Assembly: GCA_013336365.1 (NCBI GenBank)
Contig: JAAXTT010000055.1
Coordinates: 1-8,425 of the forward strand
DNA: 8,425 nt
Origin: Peptococcaceae bacterium
GTDB lineage: Bacteria > Bacillota > Desulfotomaculia > Desulfotomaculales > Desulfocucumaceae
Reading direction: 5' to 3'
Shown: positions 6,770-8,425 of the stretch, piece by piece
Numbering within the stretch: position 1 is the stretch's first letter
How the letters are laid out: every line of letters begins with the position of its first letter
Notes under the pieces: generated by a model
What the model saw: the letters and a program-made list of their open reading frames with translations, nothing else
Told to the model about the DNA's origin: nothing
Database searches by the model: none
Translations under genes and position numbers: made by a program

Positions 6770-8425
6770 ATGAGCTATACCCCAATGATTATGCAATATT
6801 TGGAAATTAAAGCAAAATATCCGGAATCCATTCTTTTCTTTCGTTTGGGAGATTTTTATGAGATGTTTTTTGAAGATGCTATTGTTGCTTCGGCAGAATT
6901 AGAAATAACCCTTACAGGAAGAGATGGAGGCAAATCTGAGAAGATTCCCATGTGTGGGATTCCTCATCATGCTGCTGAAAACTATATTTCAAAGCTTATT
7001 CAAAAAGGCTATAAGGTTGCAATTTGTGAACAGGTGGAGGACCCGGCTGTAGCTCAGGGTATTGTAAAAAGGGAGGTAGTAAGGGTTATAACTCCCGGCA
7101 CAATACTAGAGGGTTCTAGCCTGGATGAAAAAAGCCATAATTATCTTGGTGCACTTGTTTTAAGTAATAATATTTATGGCTTAGCAGTGGCAGATGTTTC
7201 TACCGGACTTTTTCAATGTACTGAATTTTCGGGTTCAGACAGGTTTAGATTACTTGCCGATGAAATAGCCAGACTGAGGCTTGCTGAATTGGTAATCCCA
7301 GAATCAATAGCCTCGGACAGATTAATTGATGAGCTGATTAAGGAAAATAAAATAAGCAAAACAGTGTTGGCAGATCGATATTTTTCTGAAGAAGAGTCTA
7401 TTGGAAAGCTAAGTCAGTTTTTGGGAGACGATTGGAGAAAAGACTTAGTTGATTATTCCCGGGCAGTTAATGCCTCGGGGTCACTGTTATGGTATCTTGA
7501 ACTTACCCAAATGAATAATGGCTGTCAGATCAAGCAATTAGAAAAATATATTACTTCTCAATATGTATTAATTGACAATGCCAGTAGAAAAAATCTCGAA
7601 ATAACTAATTCCCTGAGAGATGGCAGTCGTTGGGGGACATTAATCTGGGTTCTGGACAGAACAAAAACTGCCATGGGAGGCAGATTAATTAAAAATTGGC
7701 TGGAGCAGCCTCTAACAGACCCGGGGGAAATAAATTTCCGTTTAGATGGGGTAGAAGAACTGTTTGGCAATATAATTATTAGAGACGATTTGGCAAAGAA
7801 TTTAAAGCACATATATGATATGGAGAGATTGGCTGGTAAAGCAGTTTTTGGTACAGCCAATGCCAGAGATCTTTTATCTTTAAATAATTCTTTTAATGAA
7901 TTGCCGGAGATTAAGGTTATTGTGGCCAAACTTGGAGCATCAATATTTCAGCAGACTGGTCAAAATATTGACTCTCTTGAAGATATTTCAAGTTATTTAG
8001 AACAGGCAATTATTCACGACCCTCCGGTCAGCGTCAGGGAAGGGCAGCTGATTAAGGATGGTTTTGATTCTGAAGTTGATCGACTCAGGAAAATTCAGAG
8101 GGAAGGCCGGCAAATGCTTGCCGATTTAGAGTTGGAGGAAAGAGAAAATTCTGGCATAAAAAGCCTCAAAATCGGCTATAACAGGATTTTCGGTTATTAT
8201 CTTGAGGTTACCAAATCATATATAAATCTAGTTCCTGATTATTTTATAAGAAAACAAACTCTTGCCAATGCAGAAAGATATATAACTCCAAAATTAAAGG
8301 AAATGGAAGATTTAATTTTGTCCTCTGAAGACCGGCTCATACAGCTTGAATATAACCTATTTGTCAATATAAGGGAAAAGATTGCCTGTGCAATAGAAAG
8401 AATACAAAATACATCGAAGGCAGTA
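6770..8425 (+). CDS. mutS: DNA mismatch repair protein MutS, 3'-truncated by the window edge
   Basis: Recognises mismatches and small loops in newly made DNA and recruits MutL. The frame stays open from the ATG at 6770 to the edge: 552 codons with no stop, about two thirds of a usual 850-900-residue MutS. Domain I begins PMIMQYLEIKAKYP and holds the mismatch-reading Phe-x-Glu motif (Phe29, Glu31 in GDFYEMFF). It continues through CEQVEDPA (about 86-93) to KREVVRVITPGT (100-111). The connector domain follows, then the core with LDRTKTAMGGR (295-305), and the lever/clamp with GYNRIFGYYLEV (469-480) and NAERYITPKLKEME (500-513). The Walker ATPase domain and helix-turn-helix lie beyond the window. 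The domain I Phe-Glu motif marks it as MutS1 rather than MutS2. The ribosome-binding site GGGGAGGG (6756-6763) is strong with 6-base spacing. It is a separate transcription unit from miaB because a terminator intervenes. Confidence 0.96.
   Translation, partial: MSYTPMIMQYLEIKAKYPESILFFRLGDFYEMFFEDAIVASAELEITLTGRDGGKSEKIPMCGIPHHAAENYISKLIQKGYKVAICEQVEDPAVAQGIVKREVVRVITPGTILEGSSLDEKSHNYLGALVLSNNIYGLAVADVSTGLFQCTEFSGSDRFRLLADEIARLRLAELVIPESIASDRLIDELIKENKISKTVLADRYFSEEESIGKLSQFLGDDWRKDLVDYSRAVNASGSLLWYLELTQMNNGCQIKQLEKYITSQYVLIDNASRKNLEITNSLRDGSRWGTLIWVLDRTKTAMGGRLIKNWLEQPLTDPGEINFRLDGVEELFGNIIIRDDLAKNLKHIYDMERLAGKAVFGTANARDLLSLNNSFNELPEIKVIVAKLGASIFQQTGQNIDSLEDISSYLEQAIIHDPPVSVREGQLIKDGFDSEVDRLRKIQREGRQMLADLELEERENSGIKSLKIGYNRIFGYYLEVTKSYINLVPDYFIRKQTLANAERYITPKLKEMEDLILSSEDRLIQLEYNLFVNIREKIACAIERIQNTSKAV

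Noticed and set aside
7558..7929. 123-codon open frame on the minus strand within mutS
   Set aside because: It lies wholly antisense to conserved MutS core sequence, with no recognisable product; a chance open frame.

Overview
The window is an ordinary, densely packed stretch of a low-GC Bacillota chromosome, most likely from the Clostridia. The grounds are purine-rich Shine-Dalgarno sites, free use of GTG and TTG starts, AT-rich codon choice, a LysC with an apparent internal start of the Bacillus subtilis type, and the order miaB, YlbF/YmcA-family gene, mutS. That order is known from Bacillus, but the spore-coat gene cotE that sits before mutS there is absent here. I cannot name the genus.

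Positions 1-3427 (+ strand) carry the lower aspartate pathway as a tight operon: hom (homoserine dehydrogenase, 5' end cut by the window edge), thrB (GHMP-type homoserine kinase) and lysC (aspartokinase). LysC feeds carbon into the pathway, Hom makes homoserine and ThrB phosphorylates it toward threonine. Both Hom and LysC carry C-terminal ACT domains, so end-product feedback is expected. A consensus ribosome-binding site inside lysC precedes an in-frame ATG and probably yields a separate regulatory beta subunit. A long dyad at 3456-3491 separates this operon from the next gene.

Positions 3513-4712 (- strand, convergent) hold an ApgM-like alkaline-phosphatase-superfamily enzyme. This family includes archaeal-type cofactor-independent phosphoglycerate mutases and bacterial members proposed to be homoserine kinases. 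Its position beside hom-thrB-lysC makes the second role worth considering, although a standard thrB is already present.

Positions 4713-8425 (+ strand) begin with a divergent intergenic region containing an extended -10 promoter. Then follow miaB (tRNA methylthiotransferase), a small YlbF/YmcA-family gene with a four-cysteine tail, a clear hairpin terminator at 6666-6716, a second extended -10 promoter, and mutS (mismatch recognition). mutS runs off the right edge with 552 codons visible.

I found no mobile element, CRISPR array, RNA gene, phage gene or toxin module, and no wholly new system. The points most worth following are the internal lysC start, the possible pair of unrelated homoserine kinases, the Cys-tailed YlbF/YmcA-family protein next to miaB, and the very short leader predicted for mutS.
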